A stretch of 64,000 nt of DNA from Endozoicomonas sp. G2_1. Its GTDB lineage: Bacteria > Pseudomonadota > Gammaproteobacteria > Enterobacterales > Alteromonadaceae. The stretch covers positions 221,895 through 285,894 of the forward strand of contig NZ_JAGHQT010000004.1 of assembly GCF_017744155.1 (NCBI RefSeq), in the 5' to 3' direction. A model generated the notes under the pieces. That model made no database searches. It saw only the letters and a list, made by a program, of their open reading frames with translations, and was not told where the DNA came from. Each line of letters starts with the position of its first letter. Within the stretch, counting starts at the first letter, position 1. This document shows positions 9,646 through 18,625 of this stretch, one piece after another. Position numbers and translations under genes: made by a program.

Positions 9646-10461
9646 ATGAACTCAGCTAACTCAGTCAGTATAACAGCAGCTAATAGCACAACTGCTAATG
9701 CGACAGAGCAAATCGCGTTAGAAATAGACAAGCTGAATTTGTTCTACGGTGAAAAGCAAGTGTTGCGCGATATTTCGATGTCGATCCCAAAAGGGCAAGT
9801 AACCGCCTTTATCGGGCCGAGTGGTTGCGGTAAATCAACACTGTTGCGCTGTATTAATCGGATGAACGACTTAGTTGATGATTGTCGAGTGGAAGGCAAG
9901 ATTAACCTTTATGGTGACAATATTTATCATCGCCACGTTGATGTTGCTGCGCTGCGTCGCCGGGTTGGTATGGTGTTTCAAACGCCAAACCCGTTTCCCA
10001 AGAGTATTTATGAAAATGTCATCTATGGTTTGCGCATTACCGGGGAAAAAAATCGCCGTGTTTTAGACCAAGTGGTTGAAAAGTCATTGCGTAGTGCGGC
10101 ATTATGGGATGAAGTTAAAGATCGATTACACGAAAGTGCACTGGGTTTGTCTGGAGGTCAACAGCAGCGTTTAGTGATAGCGCGAGCGATTGCGATTGAG
10201 CCTGAAATACTCTTGCTCGATGAACCAACATCGGCGCTAGATCCTATTTCAACTTTAACGATTGAAGAATTGATCAACGATCTGAAAAAGCAGTTTACTG
10301 TGGTAATAGTTACCCACAACATGCAGCAAGCTGCCCGTGTTTCCGACCAAACCGCGTTTATGTACATGGGCGATTTGATTGAATACAGCGATACCAATAC
10401 GCTGTTTACGACACCAGTAAAAAAACAAACAGAAGACTATATTACCGGCCGCTACGGATAG
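9646..10461 (+). CDS. pstB: phosphate ABC transporter ATP-binding protein PstB
   Basis: This is the cytoplasmic ATPase of the Pst importer, 271 residues. Walker A is GPSGCGKST, the signature is LSGGQQQR, Walker B is [13 protein letters not shown], and the switch histidine lies in [13 protein letters not shown]. PstB-specific features are [10 protein letters not shown] and the C-terminal [10 protein letters not shown]. The N-terminus carries about 25 extra Ser/Thr/Asn/Ala-rich residues compared with the usual start; an internal start is not obvious. The 135-base gap from pstA is longer than the other spacings in the operon, but no terminator is visible in it. Confidence 0.97.
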   Translation: MNSANSVSITAANSTTANATEQIALEIDKLNLFYGEKQVLRDISMSIPKGQVTAFIGPSGCGKSTLLRCINRMNDLVDDCRVEGKINLYGDNIYHRHVDVAALRRRVGMVFQTPNPFPKSIYENVIYGLRITGEKNRRVLDQVVEKSLRSAALWDEVKDRLHESALGLSGGQQQRLVIARAIAIEPEILLLDEPTSALDPISTLTIEELINDLKKQFTVVIVTHNMQQAARVSDQTAFMYMGDLIEYSDTNTLFTTPVKKQTEDYITGRYG

Positions 10462-10494
10462 GTTTGGCCAGAGTTGAAGTAAGCAGGGGAAGTT

Positions 10495-11199
10495 ATGGAT
10501 AATGCAAATATTGGCCGTCATATTTCCGGCCAGTTTAATCACGACTTAGAAAATGTGATTAATCAAGCTATGCATATGGGAGGCTTAGTTGAAAAGCAAC
10601 TGAGTGACGCCTTAAAATCAATTTCACAAGCCGATCGAGAGCTTGCCCAACAGGTACTGCAGAACGATTATCAAATTAATAAGCTCGACGTCAGTATTGA
10701 CGATGAGTGCACCCGTATTATCGCTAAGCGCCAGCCAGCAGCGGGTGATTTGCGTTTGATTATGGCGATTGTTAAAACTGTCGCCGATTTAGAGCGCATT
10801 GGTGACGAAGTCGAACGTATTGCGCAGGTTACGCTAGAAAGCCTATCGGGGCCACAACGAGACTTACTACTCAGTGTTGATGATTTAGGTCACGAAGTAC
10901 TGGCACTTTTGCAATCAACTTTAAATGCCTTTACCCGAATGGATGTTAAAGCCGCATTAAAAGCCCATAAAACTGACGAAAAAATAGATCAGTCATACGA
11001 AATATTAATGCGTCAGTTAATGACTCATATGACAGAAAATCCGAGCTCAGTACCTCAGCTGATGACGGTAATTTGGGCAGCGCGAGCACTCGAGCGCATT
11101 GGTGACCGTTGTCAAAATATCTGTGAATACATTATTTACTTCGTCAAGGGCAAGGTTGTTCGTCACACCAGTGCAGAAGATATCAAAAAACTGATTTAA
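10495..11199 (+). CDS. phoU: phosphate signalling regulator PhoU
   Basis: PhoU links the Pst transporter to the PhoR kinase and represses the Pho regulon when phosphate is plentiful. The 234-residue, all-helical protein shows the two tandem PhoU repeats with the metal-binding-type motifs KTVADLERIGDEVERIAQ (first repeat) and WAARALERIGDRCQNICEYIIYFV (second repeat). Length and position directly after pstB match the pstSCAB-phoU paradigm. A GGGGAAG site precedes the ATG. Confidence 0.97.
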   Translation: MDNANIGRHISGQFNHDLENVINQAMHMGGLVEKQLSDALKSISQADRELAQQVLQNDYQINKLDVSIDDECTRIIAKRQPAAGDLRLIMAIVKTVADLERIGDEVERIAQVTLESLSGPQRDLLLSVDDLGHEVLALLQSTLNAFTRMDVKAALKAHKTDEKIDQSYEILMRQLMTHMTENPSSVPQLMTVIWAARALERIGDRCQNICEYIIYFVKGKVVRHTSAEDIKKLI

Positions 11200-11229
11200 T
11201 ACTTTTGTTGCTGTGGTAGGAGTCATTTA

Positions 11230-11742
11230 ATGTCATCAAAACTGAGACTACTGTGGTCGGCTATTGTCGCTTTTGCTTTTTATTTTGCTTGGGCCTATTG
11301 GGCAAACAATATTGACGGTGTTGAGCAAAGCATGGTGCTGCGCTCGGCTATTGTTCAAGGCAGCTTTAGTGCAACAGTGACCTTATTGTTTACCCTTGGC
11401 CTTGAAAAAGCGGTAGCAAAGTTTGGTGGTAATTGCTTTTCACTGGTTTTTATTGTGCCAGTGTTGTGCTCAGTGCATTCTAAAACTCGCCACAATCTAG
11501 CGATTTTGAATACCTTTAATGAAGCACTCGATGTTTCTGCCGGATATTTAAAAGGTAAGTGCGTCGCAGGTACCTTGCTTGCGCCTTTGGTACCGCTATC
11601 AGTACAGGCGTGTTTAGTAATTTTAGTCAACGTAATTAACCAAACGCCAAACCTATGGCTAACCGTTGCGCCCAGTATCTTTTTTAGTGGCCTGTACGGT
11701 TACAGTTATACGTTCACATTGTTGAAACAGCGCGGTGAGTAG
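11230..11742 (+). CDS. small integral membrane protein, function unknown
   Basis: A 170-residue protein with about four hydrophobic segments (near residues 8-27, 40-60, 72-85 and 110-165). I do not recognise a characterised family. It begins 30 bases after phoU, behind a GTAGGAG ribosome binding site (11216-11222), on the same strand and with no terminator between, so it probably belongs to the pst transcription unit. A central HSKTRHNLAILNTFNEALD loop is the only strongly polar part. Confidence 0.7.
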   Translation: MSSKLRLLWSAIVAFAFYFAWAYWANNIDGVEQSMVLRSAIVQGSFSATVTLLFTLGLEKAVAKFGGNCFSLVFIVPVLCSVHSKTRHNLAILNTFNEALDVSAGYLKGKCVAGTLLAPLVPLSVQACLVILVNVINQTPNLWLTVAPSIFFSGLYGYSYTFTLLKQRGE

Positions 11743-11780
11743 TCGCTTTAGCTAAAACTCATGTAAATAAAGTGTTTAAA

Positions 11781-11823
11781 ATAAAAAGCTGAGAGTAAGA
11801 CGATTATGCTTATACTCTCAGCT
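11781..11823 (-). terminator. Rho-independent terminator of the RND efflux operon
   Basis: AGCTGAGAGTA (11788-11798) pairs with TACTCTCAGCT (11813-11823). Read on the minus strand the hairpin is followed by TTTTTATTTTA, fitting termination of the minus-strand efflux operon; it lies between two converging genes and may also stop the pst transcript. Confidence 0.85.
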
Positions 11824-11846
11824 ATCTCGCACCATTGATTCGACGA

Positions 11847-12926
11847 CTAATTCAGCTTAGCAACCAAGGTTTTATCAATCCGCACTTTTTGACCGGCTTG
11901 CAGACGCTCAGCACCTCGAACAATTACCGTGTCACCAGGGTTGACATTGCCCGATACCGCAACCCAATCGCCAACACCTTGACCAACTAATACACTGACT
12001 TTTTGTGCTTGTTCTTGTTGGTCAACAGTGAGTACATAAATATCTTGTTCTCGCAAAACCAAAGCATCTCGAGGCACTAAGGTTGCTTGCGTCGGTCTTT
12101 GTTTTGGCAAGGCAACAGTCACCGCTGAACCTGTCAGTAAAGGCAAGTTATCGGCAGCGAGGCGAACATCAAAGGTACGAGAGTTTTGCTCACCAGCTTG
12201 GCTCCAAGTCCGTATTGGCAGCTCAATTAACCGATCTTCTGATTTCATCAAGACTTTGTTGGCGCTTTTTAGATATGGCGCAATCGACAGCGGCGCGGCA
12301 ATTCTGATATCTAGATGTTTGGTGTCGACTAATTGCAATAATGGGCGACCCGGGCTGACTAATTCACCTAAATTGGCAAAGCGTTGGCTAATGTTGCCAG
12401 CAAATGGTGCCTTGATTGTCGATTTCTCGATATCGAGTTTGGTTTGCTCTACCAGCATAGTTAACGCTGTTACTTCGTTTTGGGCTACCGCTAAGTCCTT
12501 TTCAATTCGCTCTAACTCGCTTAAAGCGGTGTTATTGGTTTGATTGAGTGCCGACATCCGCTTTTTTTGTTTGGTTAAATAGGCCACTTCAGCTTGTTGT
12601 TGTTTCACTTGCGCTCGCTGGCGATTGAGCTGCAGTTTTAACGAGCGGTTATCTATTTTTGCAATTACTTGCCCTTGTTCTACTTGGCTTCCTATTTCTT
12701 CTAGCCACAGTAACTGCCCCGTTTGTTCTGCTGAAATCGGTGTGTTAGCGCGGCTAACAACATTACCGGGTAGCCAAATGCTTGGGCTAACTTCTTGTTG
12801 TTTGGCGGTTTCGACACCGACCAATTGACCGGGTGTTGCCTTGTCTGATTGCTCAGCAGCCAGTGCCGGCTGGTAAATACTGCTACTGGCAATAACCACA
12901 ATGGCAGCTTTGATTAATTTATTCAT
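11847..12926 (-). CDS. RND efflux periplasmic adaptor (membrane fusion protein)
   Basis: This 359-residue adaptor should connect the inner-membrane pump encoded just upstream to an outer-membrane channel. It has a signal peptide ending near QPALAAEQ, a lipoyl/barrel-sandwich half (ISAEQTGQLLWLEEIGSQVEQGQVIAKID), a coiled-coil hairpin (about residues 105-165), the returning lipoyl half (STIKAPFAGNISQRFANLGELVSPG), then beta-barrel and membrane-proximal domains (LVPRDALV...VIVRGAERLQAGQKV). No TolC-like gene is present in the window. The stop is followed by a terminator. Confidence 0.92.
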   Translation of the reverse strand: MNKLIKAAIVVIASSSIYQPALAAEQSDKATPGQLVGVETAKQQEVSPSIWLPGNVVSRANTPISAEQTGQLLWLEEIGSQVEQGQVIAKIDNRSLKLQLNRQRAQVKQQQAEVAYLTKQKKRMSALNQTNNTALSELERIEKDLAVAQNEVTALTMLVEQTKLDIEKSTIKAPFAGNISQRFANLGELVSPGRPLLQLVDTKHLDIRIAAPLSIAPYLKSANKVLMKSEDRLIELPIRTWSQAGEQNSRTFDVRLAADNLPLLTGSAVTVALPKQRPTQATLVPRDALVLREQDIYVLTVDQQEQAQKVSVLVGQGVGDWVAVSGNVNPGDTVIVRGAERLQAGQKVRIDKTLVAKLN

Positions 12927-12957
12927 GATTTTTCCTTACTGTAAGTATTTTTAGTGG

Positions 12958-15900
12958 TTATTGGTCAGTAACAGCTTTGTTACTTGCTGGTACAAGTGCC
13001 GATTCACCCGGCGCTATAGCTTGTTTAGTGAAGCCAAAGTCTCGTTGTGATAAGCGCAGTAAACACGGCAGTAAAATAATGGTGAACAAAGTGCTTACCG
13101 CCAAGCCACCAACAATCACCGCCGCCAAACCGCGATAGATAACACTACCTGCGCCCGGCATCAGGAGTAGCGGCAACATGCCAAAAAAGCTAGTTGCTGT
13201 ACTCATGAAAATAGGGCGTAGACGCAGCTTTAAAGCATTTTCAACAGCTTGTGCCCGGCTATTACCAGCAAGCTCTGACAACCGCGTTTGATGCACTAAT
13301 AAAATGGCATTGTTAACCACTAAACCGAGCAGAATGACAAAGCCAATCATGGTTAATAGATCAAGCGGCTGAAAAACAAAGAGATTGAGAATTTGTAGCG
13401 CTAAAATACCGCCAACCGTTGCCAGTGGAATGGTAATGATAACCAGCGCGCTGTCTTTAACTGATTTAAACAAGGCCGCCATCAGCAAGAATAAAATGAC
13501 TAAAGCAAATGCGAAATTTTCACCCATGACTTTAATCGCTTTGGCAAGCTGATCGGCACTGCCGCCGTATAAAATGTTACCGTCGTCTGGCAATGCGGCT
13601 CTGAGTTTAGGTTCAACTTCTGCTTTTAATACGTTAATGGTTTCTTCCAAAGACCAACCTTGTGGTGGGTTAACATTGAGGCGAATGGTTCTATTACCGT
13701 CAACTCGGGTTAGTCGGCTTGGGCCAACAGTGCGTTGAATATCGACCAACTCCGACAATTGCGTGATGCTATTGTTGGCTGTGACTAAAGGCACATCATT
13801 GAGGTTGTCGGGCGTATCCCAGCGATCTGAGCGCAAGATCATATTCATGCGTTTGTTGCCATCAAAGTATTCGCCGACAAATAATCCATCACCGAGCGTG
13901 CGTACCACTTGGCCAAGTTGGCGACGATTCCAACCTTGTTCCAAAATATTGTGATCGTTGGGGAAAAGGCTGAGCTCTGGTTCAGACATTTCTGTGCCTG
14001 GGTTTGCTTGTACTTGAGCCTCGGGAATTGCCTCTCGTACCCAAGCTAAGCCTTGTCGAGCAGCACCTTGTAATGCTTTGGTGTCTTTGCTTTGCAACAG
14101 TATTTGAACTTGGCGGCCACCGCCAAAACCACCGAATAAATTGCCTTGAAAAGCAAACGCTCGGGTGTCAGGTAAGTCGACTAAAACTTCGTTGCGGACA
14201 ATTTCTAGCAACTCGTCAACGCGATCTTGATCTTTAACACGGACGCCTAAATTTCCGCCAAATGGACCAGTGAACATGTAGTAGTTTTTCAGCGCAGGTT
14301 CTTTTTCTCCACTCATGTATGGCTGTAAGCGCTCGACGATGGGCTTCATAATATCTTGTTCAATGGTTTGAATACTGGCGCCAGGAGGGAACTGAATATT
14401 CGCGTCAACCGCGTCGCGCTTGACCGGTGGCAAGTAATCGAGTTTTGGCATCGCAACATAAGTAATAACTACGGGAAGGGTTAATAGTGTCACCGCCATA
14501 ACTAAGCGTTTTTTGCTGGTACTGGTTGCAAACATCACAAAGCGCGTGATTGACTGCCACGCTTTTTGGTTGGGATCTTCTGCTTTTGGTTGGCTTAAAA
14601 ACTGTTTGGCTAGCACGGGTAACAATACCGCGGCCACTAACAATGAGATAGAAACTGCGATAGCTATCGTTAGTGCCAAGTCACCAAAGAGCTGGCCTTC
14701 AATATCTTTTAAGAAAAATACCGGTAGAAAAATCGCAACTGTGGTCGCGGTCGAGGCCAGTAACGCGCCCCATACTTGACTCGCACCTTGCTCTGCGCTG
14801 TCGTGATTATCAAGACCTTGGTCGTCGCGCAGTCGTAATATGTTTTCTAGCACGACAATAGCAGCATCGAGTACCATACCAACGGCAAAGGCAAGACCGG
14901 CTAATGAAATCACATTCAGTGAACGGCCGGTGATTTCAAGTACAACAAAGGTACTAAGTAGGCTCAGCGGGATGGCGGTTGCAATAATTAGTGTTGCTCG
15001 TGCGCGGCGGATAAAAAACCACAATACTGACAATGATAAAATAACACCGGCGAACAAATTACTGGTCACCAGATTTATTGCGCGATAGATAAACACCGAG
15101 GCGTCAAAAGATTGCACCATGACCAGTTTTTTCTCTGCTAGTAAGTCTTGGTTGATCAGGGCAACTTCATTTTTGACTCGGTTGAGGGTTTCAAGCACGT
15201 TCGCACCGTTAGCTCGGTCGATGCGCATTGAAAACGCTGGGTTGCCATTTTGCACCGCGAGGTTTTGTTTATCACTGCGCTGAACTTGCACCGTCGCGAT
15301 ATCGCTGAGACGAATGTTACGGCCATTACGGGCAGTTAAAATCAAATTTTCAAGCTCGTTAACCTTGTATTTGCCATTAAAACGCAGGGTGTATTGGCGA
15401 CGGCCAACATCAATAAAACCACCTGATACATCATCCGACGCTGAGACCAAAGCGATAAGATCTGAGATTTCAATGCCGTAGTTAGCCGCTTTAATTGGAT
15501 CGTAACGGATTTGTAATTCTTCGCGATTCTGATCGTTGAAGGTTTGCACACTAGAAACCCCTTCAATCGCCTCTAGCCGCGGTCTAATGGTGTCATTGGT
15601 GAAATCGATGTAATCGTCGATGCTTTTCTCGTTTCCTGGCAGCGCTTGCAAAAAGAAAAAGGTTAGCGCCGGCGTGCCACCGCCAAAACCGCCTAACATA
15701 ATACGTGGCGGTCTTGCATCACGCGGCAAGTTGGGGACACGAGTCATCCGGCTAATCACTTCTATTAGTGTTTGCTCCATATTGGTGTCAACGCCAAACT
15801 CTAAGTTGATAAACGCGTTGCCACTGTTGGCAAACGCATTGAGCGACACCAAACCCGGTATGCCTTTGAGCACTTGCTCTTGCGGTTCAATAATCTCTGA

Positions 15901-16080
15901 TTCTATTTCCTGCGGAGATGCCGCGCGCCAGAAAGTTTGAATGGCAATTCTTGGGCGTTCTATGTCAGGAAATAGTTGAACGGGCAGTTTTATTAAGCTT
16001 AATACGCCAAGTAACAATATTAGCGCAACGCCAACGGCGACAGCTGCAGGGGATTTTAGTGCGGTTTGTGTAAGTTTCAT
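12958..16080 (-). CDS. RND efflux pump permease (AcrB-type)
   Basis: This is a proton-driven inner-membrane pump of 1040 residues, normal for the family, with 12 predicted helices and two large periplasmic loops (roughly residues 35-330 and 560-855). The N-terminal MKLTQTALKSPAAVAVGVALILLLG and FPDIERPRI are typical. The TM4 proton-relay motif is GMVLDAAIVVLEN, with one aspartate where AcrB has the DD pair. Substrates cannot be predicted. It is the first gene of the pair and the adaptor gene follows 31 bases later, the reverse of the usual adaptor-pump order. The operon is inserted, in the opposite orientation, between two phosphate-uptake modules. Confidence 0.95.
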   Translation of the reverse strand: MKLTQTALKSPAAVAVGVALILLLGVLSLIKLPVQLFPDIERPRIAIQTFWRAASPQEIESEIIEPQEQVLKGIPGLVSLNAFANSGNAFINLEFGVDTNMEQTLIEVISRMTRVPNLPRDARPPRIMLGGFGGGTPALTFFFLQALPGNEKSIDDYIDFTNDTIRPRLEAIEGVSSVQTFNDQNREELQIRYDPIKAANYGIEISDLIALVSASDDVSGGFIDVGRRQYTLRFNGKYKVNELENLILTARNGRNIRLSDIATVQVQRSDKQNLAVQNGNPAFSMRIDRANGANVLETLNRVKNEVALINQDLLAEKKLVMVQSFDASVFIYRAINLVTSNLFAGVILSLSVLWFFIRRARATLIIATAIPLSLLSTFVVLEITGRSLNVISLAGLAFAVGMVLDAAIVVLENILRLRDDQGLDNHDSAEQGASQVWGALLASTATTVAIFLPVFFLKDIEGQLFGDLALTIAIAVSISLLVAAVLLPVLAKQFLSQPKAEDPNQKAWQSITRFVMFATSTSKKRLVMAVTLLTLPVVITYVAMPKLDYLPPVKRDAVDANIQFPPGASIQTIEQDIMKPIVERLQPYMSGEKEPALKNYYMFTGPFGGNLGVRVKDQDRVDELLEIVRNEVLVDLPDTRAFAFQGNLFGGFGGGRQVQILLQSKDTKALQGAARQGLAWVREAIPEAQVQANPGTEMSEPELSLFPNDHNILEQGWNRRQLGQVVRTLGDGLFVGEYFDGNKRMNMILRSDRWDTPDNLNDVPLVTANNSITQLSELVDIQRTVGPSRLTRVDGNRTIRLNVNPPQGWSLEETINVLKAEVEPKLRAALPDDGNILYGGSADQLAKAIKVMGENFAFALVILFLLMAALFKSVKDSALVIITIPLATVGGILALQILNLFVFQPLDLLTMIGFVILLGLVVNNAILLVHQTRLSELAGNSRAQAVENALKLRLRPIFMSTATSFFGMLPLLLMPGAGSVIYRGLAAVIVGGLAVSTLFTIILLPCLLRLSQRDFGFTKQAIAPGESALVPASNKAVTDQ

Positions 16081-16363
16081 GTCGGTGACTTATCAGTATT
16101 TTTGAACAAGCCTAGCAAGCGACATTTTGAAGAAAACTGAGCCCGCGTTTAATCGCAAACTAAATGGGATGAGCGACAGGAATGAAAAAGTTTGTTATTT
16201 ATCGACACACTTTGACATAATTTGGTTAACGACTGTTAACAAGCCTATTAATAAGATCGAAAAACTAGCAGTCGACAATTGCACGAAACTTGTTCACACT
16301 GCAGTTGATTGTGTTAATAACCGTTTCATTTTTGTGACGTTATCATTAATTTTTGGAAATTTG

Positions 16364-16391
16364 TTGCATCAATACCTGAATCAGGTAATAT
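16364..16391 (+). promoter_or_regulatory. sigma-70 type promoter of the DUF47-pit operon
   Basis: A -35-like TTGCAT (16364-16369), a 16-base spacer and a -10 TAATAT (16386-16391) lie 45 bases before the DUF47 start. The spacer contains ACCTGAATCAGGT, a short dyad. The remainder of the 16081-16436 divergent gap shows no gene; it contains GTTAACGACTGTTAAC, another small dyad, near 16227-16242. Confidence 0.55.
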
Positions 16392-16436
16392 CCGCGGCGA
16401 ATTACAATAGAGGCCGTGTGTCTGCAGGAAAATACT

Positions 16437-17114
16437 ATGCCTGGAAATTCTATCCTTGGTGTTTTTGCAAAATCACCTATTAAACCGTTAGAAAAACACA
16501 TCCGAATTGCAACAAAAAGCTGTCGTCAGTTGATTCCATTTTTTGCTGCATCGACTAAGCAAAACTGGAAAAAAGCAGAACAGATTCGCGGTAAAATCGC
16601 CGAATTTGAAAACAAAGCTGACCTACTTAAGCGTGAAATTCGCTTAGAGTTGCCGGTTGGTATTTTTATGCCAGTTGAGCGCAGCGATTTACTAGAGCTT
16701 TTAACTCAACAAGACAAAATCGCCAATCGCGCCAAAGATATTGTGGGTCGCGTCGTTGGTCGTCAGTTGGTCATTCCTGAGAGTTTACAAGAAAAATTTA
16801 CCCTATACCTCGAGCGTTGTATTGATGCGACTGACAAAGCAGCAGACGCAGTTAATGAGCTTGATGATTTATTAGAAACTGGCTTTCGCGGACGAGAAGT
16901 TGCGTTGGTCGAAAAAATGATTAACCAGCTTGATACCATTGAAGGTAACACTGACGACATGCAAGTTGAATTGCGAGCTGACTTATTTGCAATTGAGAAA
17001 GACTTAAATCCTATTGACGTTATGTTTTTATATCAAATTATTGAATGGGTCGGTGATTTAGCCGATTTAGCTGAGCGTGTTGGTGCTCGTTTAGAAATCA
17101 TGCTCGCTAGATAG
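16437..17114 (+). CDS. DUF47 family (TIGR00153) phosphate transport regulator
   Basis: A 225-residue, mostly helical protein distantly related to PhoU. It starts with MPGNSILGVFAKSPIKPLEKH and shows the family pattern EFENKADLLKREIRLELP, FMPVERSDLLELLTQQDKIANRAKDIVG and the closing IIEWVGDLADLAERVGARLE. Proteins of this type are encoded next to Pit transporters and are thought to regulate them. The start at 16437 behind GCAGGAA gives the standard family length; an upstream in-frame ATG at 16416 is less likely. The Pit gene follows after 11 bases. Confidence 0.92.
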   Translation: MPGNSILGVFAKSPIKPLEKHIRIATKSCRQLIPFFAASTKQNWKKAEQIRGKIAEFENKADLLKREIRLELPVGIFMPVERSDLLELLTQQDKIANRAKDIVGRVVGRQLVIPESLQEKFTLYLERCIDATDKAADAVNELDDLLETGFRGREVALVEKMINQLDTIEGNTDDMQVELRADLFAIEKDLNPIDVMFLYQIIEWVGDLADLAERVGARLEIMLAR

Positions 17115-17125
17115 AGGCTCAGTGA

Positions 17126-18391
17126 ATGGAAATTTTAGCTAACTACGGTTCAACCTTAGTTATAATTGCTGCGGTTGTCGGTTTTTTAATGGCTTGGGGT
17201 ATTGGTGCTAATGACGTCGCTAATGCAATGGGAACGTCAGTAGGTTCGAAAGCACTAACCATTAAGCAAGCGATTATTATCGCAATGGTATTTGAGTTTG
17301 CCGGTGCCTATTTAGCCGGTGGTGAAGTGACCTCAACAATCCGTAAGGGCATTATTGATACCGCTTACTTCGTTGATATTCCCGAATTGTTAGTCTTTGG
17401 TATGATCTCGGCGTTATTTGCCGCCGCGATTTGGCTATTAGTGGCCTCGGCCCTCGGTTGGCCAGTATCAACAACTCACTCAATTATTGGCGCTATTATT
17501 GGTTTTGCTGCGATTGGCGTAGGCCCTGAAACCGTCACTTGGAGTGCGGTTGGCGGTATTGTGGGTAGCTGGGTGGTAACGCCGTTAATCTCTGGTGTGA
17601 TTGCCTTTTTAATCTTTAACAGCGCGCAAAAACTGATTTTTGACACCGACAATCCATTGGCAAAAGCAAAGCAATACGTGCCGTTTTATATGTTCTTAGC
17701 CGGTATGATCCTATCGCTAGTGACCATTAAAAAAGGTTTAAAACACGTTGGTTTAGAGCTTGGCGTGGCCGAAGGTTATATCTATGCTGTTGTGGTTGCC
17801 GTTATTGTTGCGATTATTGGTAAGGTGTTTATTAACCGTTTGAACTTTGACGAAAAAGCCAAGAAAGACAGTCAGTACGTCAACGTTGAAAAAGTATTCG
17901 CTATTTTGATGATAGTCACCGCTTGTTGTATGGCTTTTGCCCACGGTTCAAACGATGTCGCTAACGCGATTGGGCCACTCGCTGCGGTTGCTAGTGTTGT
18001 TGAAAATGGCGGCGAAATTACCGCTAAATCTGAACTGGTTTGGTGGATTTTACCACTAGGTGGTTTGGGTATTGTTGCCGGTTTAGCGCTGTTTGGTCAT
18101 AAGGTTATTGCCACCATTGGCAGTGGTATTACTCATTTAACACCTAGTCGCGGTTTTGCTGCTGAGTTAGCAGCGGCTTGTACCGTGGTTATTGCTTCAG
18201 GTACTGGTTTACCTATTTCAACCACGCAAACACTTGTAGGTGCCGTATTAGGTGTTGGTATGGCTCGCGGTATTGCTGCTATCAACATCGGCGTAGTGCG
18301 TAATATTGTTATTTCATGGGTAGTGACCCTGCCAGCCGGTGCTGCAATGTCGATTGTTATCTTCTGGGCATTACAGGCGGCGTTTACTTAG
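17126..18391 (+). CDS. inorganic phosphate transporter, PiT family
   Basis: This is a low-affinity, cation-coupled phosphate transporter of the inner membrane, 421 residues with about ten to eleven helices. Both halves carry the PiT signature: GIGANDVANAMGTSVGSKAL near the N-terminus and FAHGSNDVANAIGPLAAV in the second half, plus ALGWPVSTTHSIIGAIIGF and TGLPISTTQTLVGAVLGVG. It forms a two-gene operon with the DUF47 protein and sits within 7 kb of the high-affinity Pst genes. The stop codon lies inside a perfect 15-bp tandem duplication. Confidence 0.95.
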   Translation: MEILANYGSTLVIIAAVVGFLMAWGIGANDVANAMGTSVGSKALTIKQAIIIAMVFEFAGAYLAGGEVTSTIRKGIIDTAYFVDIPELLVFGMISALFAAAIWLLVASALGWPVSTTHSIIGAIIGFAAIGVGPETVTWSAVGGIVGSWVVTPLISGVIAFLIFNSAQKLIFDTDNPLAKAKQYVPFYMFLAGMILSLVTIKKGLKHVGLELGVAEGYIYAVVVAVIVAIIGKVFINRLNFDEKAKKDSQYVNVEKVFAILMIVTACCMAFAHGSNDVANAIGPLAAVASVVENGGEITAKSELVWWILPLGGLGIVAGLALFGHKVIATIGSGITHLTPSRGFAAELAAACTVVIASGTGLPISTTQTLVGAVLGVGMARGIAAINIGVVRNIVISWVVTLPAGAAMSIVIFWALQAAFT

Positions 18392-18411
18392 CAATAGTTT
18401 ACTTAGCAATA
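18382..18411 (+). repeat. perfect 15-bp tandem duplication over the pit stop codon
   Basis: GTTTACTTAGCAATA occurs twice in tandem (18382-18396 and 18397-18411); the first copy contains the TAG stop of the Pit gene. A third, decayed copy (TAAGCTAAGCAATAC) follows. Confidence 0.9.
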
Positions 18412-18452
18412 TAAGCTAAGCAATACAGGGCTTAGTCAGAGAATTTTATTGG

Positions 18453-18488
18453 AAAATCCATTACTAGTGTAGTAATGGATTTTTTTTT
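18453..18488 (+). terminator. Rho-independent terminator after the Pit gene
   Basis: AAATCCATTACTA pairs with TAGTAATGGATTT over a three-base loop and is followed by a run of T ending at 18488. Confidence 0.93.
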
Positions 18489-18520
18489 GCCGGAATTTTG
18501 TTAATCTGAGCAAACTAACG

Positions 18521-18559
18521 GTATTGTCATAAAAATGTCATCGAGCTAAATGACAATAC
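18521..18559 (+). promoter_or_regulatory. Pho box and -10 of phoR-pstS, within an inverted repeat
   Basis: TTGTCAT (18524-18530), AAAA and ATGTCAT (18535-18541) form a near-ideal Pho box. A -10-like GACAAT (18552-18557) follows after 10 bases, the same geometry as at pstC. In addition GTATTGTCAT (18521-18530) and ATGACAATAC (18550-18559) form a perfect 10-bp inverted repeat whose right arm covers the -10. It lies 67 bases before phoR. Confidence 0.85.
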
Positions 18560-18625
18560 ACAAACAATTTTGGCCAGTAAATTTGCGCTGCCAATCAAGT
18601 ACGTCTTACTAAGCTTTTATAGATT

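Noticed and set aside
16127..16483. Open frame across the divergent gap before the DUF47 gene
   Set aside because: It overlaps the DUF47 gene in another frame and the best promoter of the region lies inside it.
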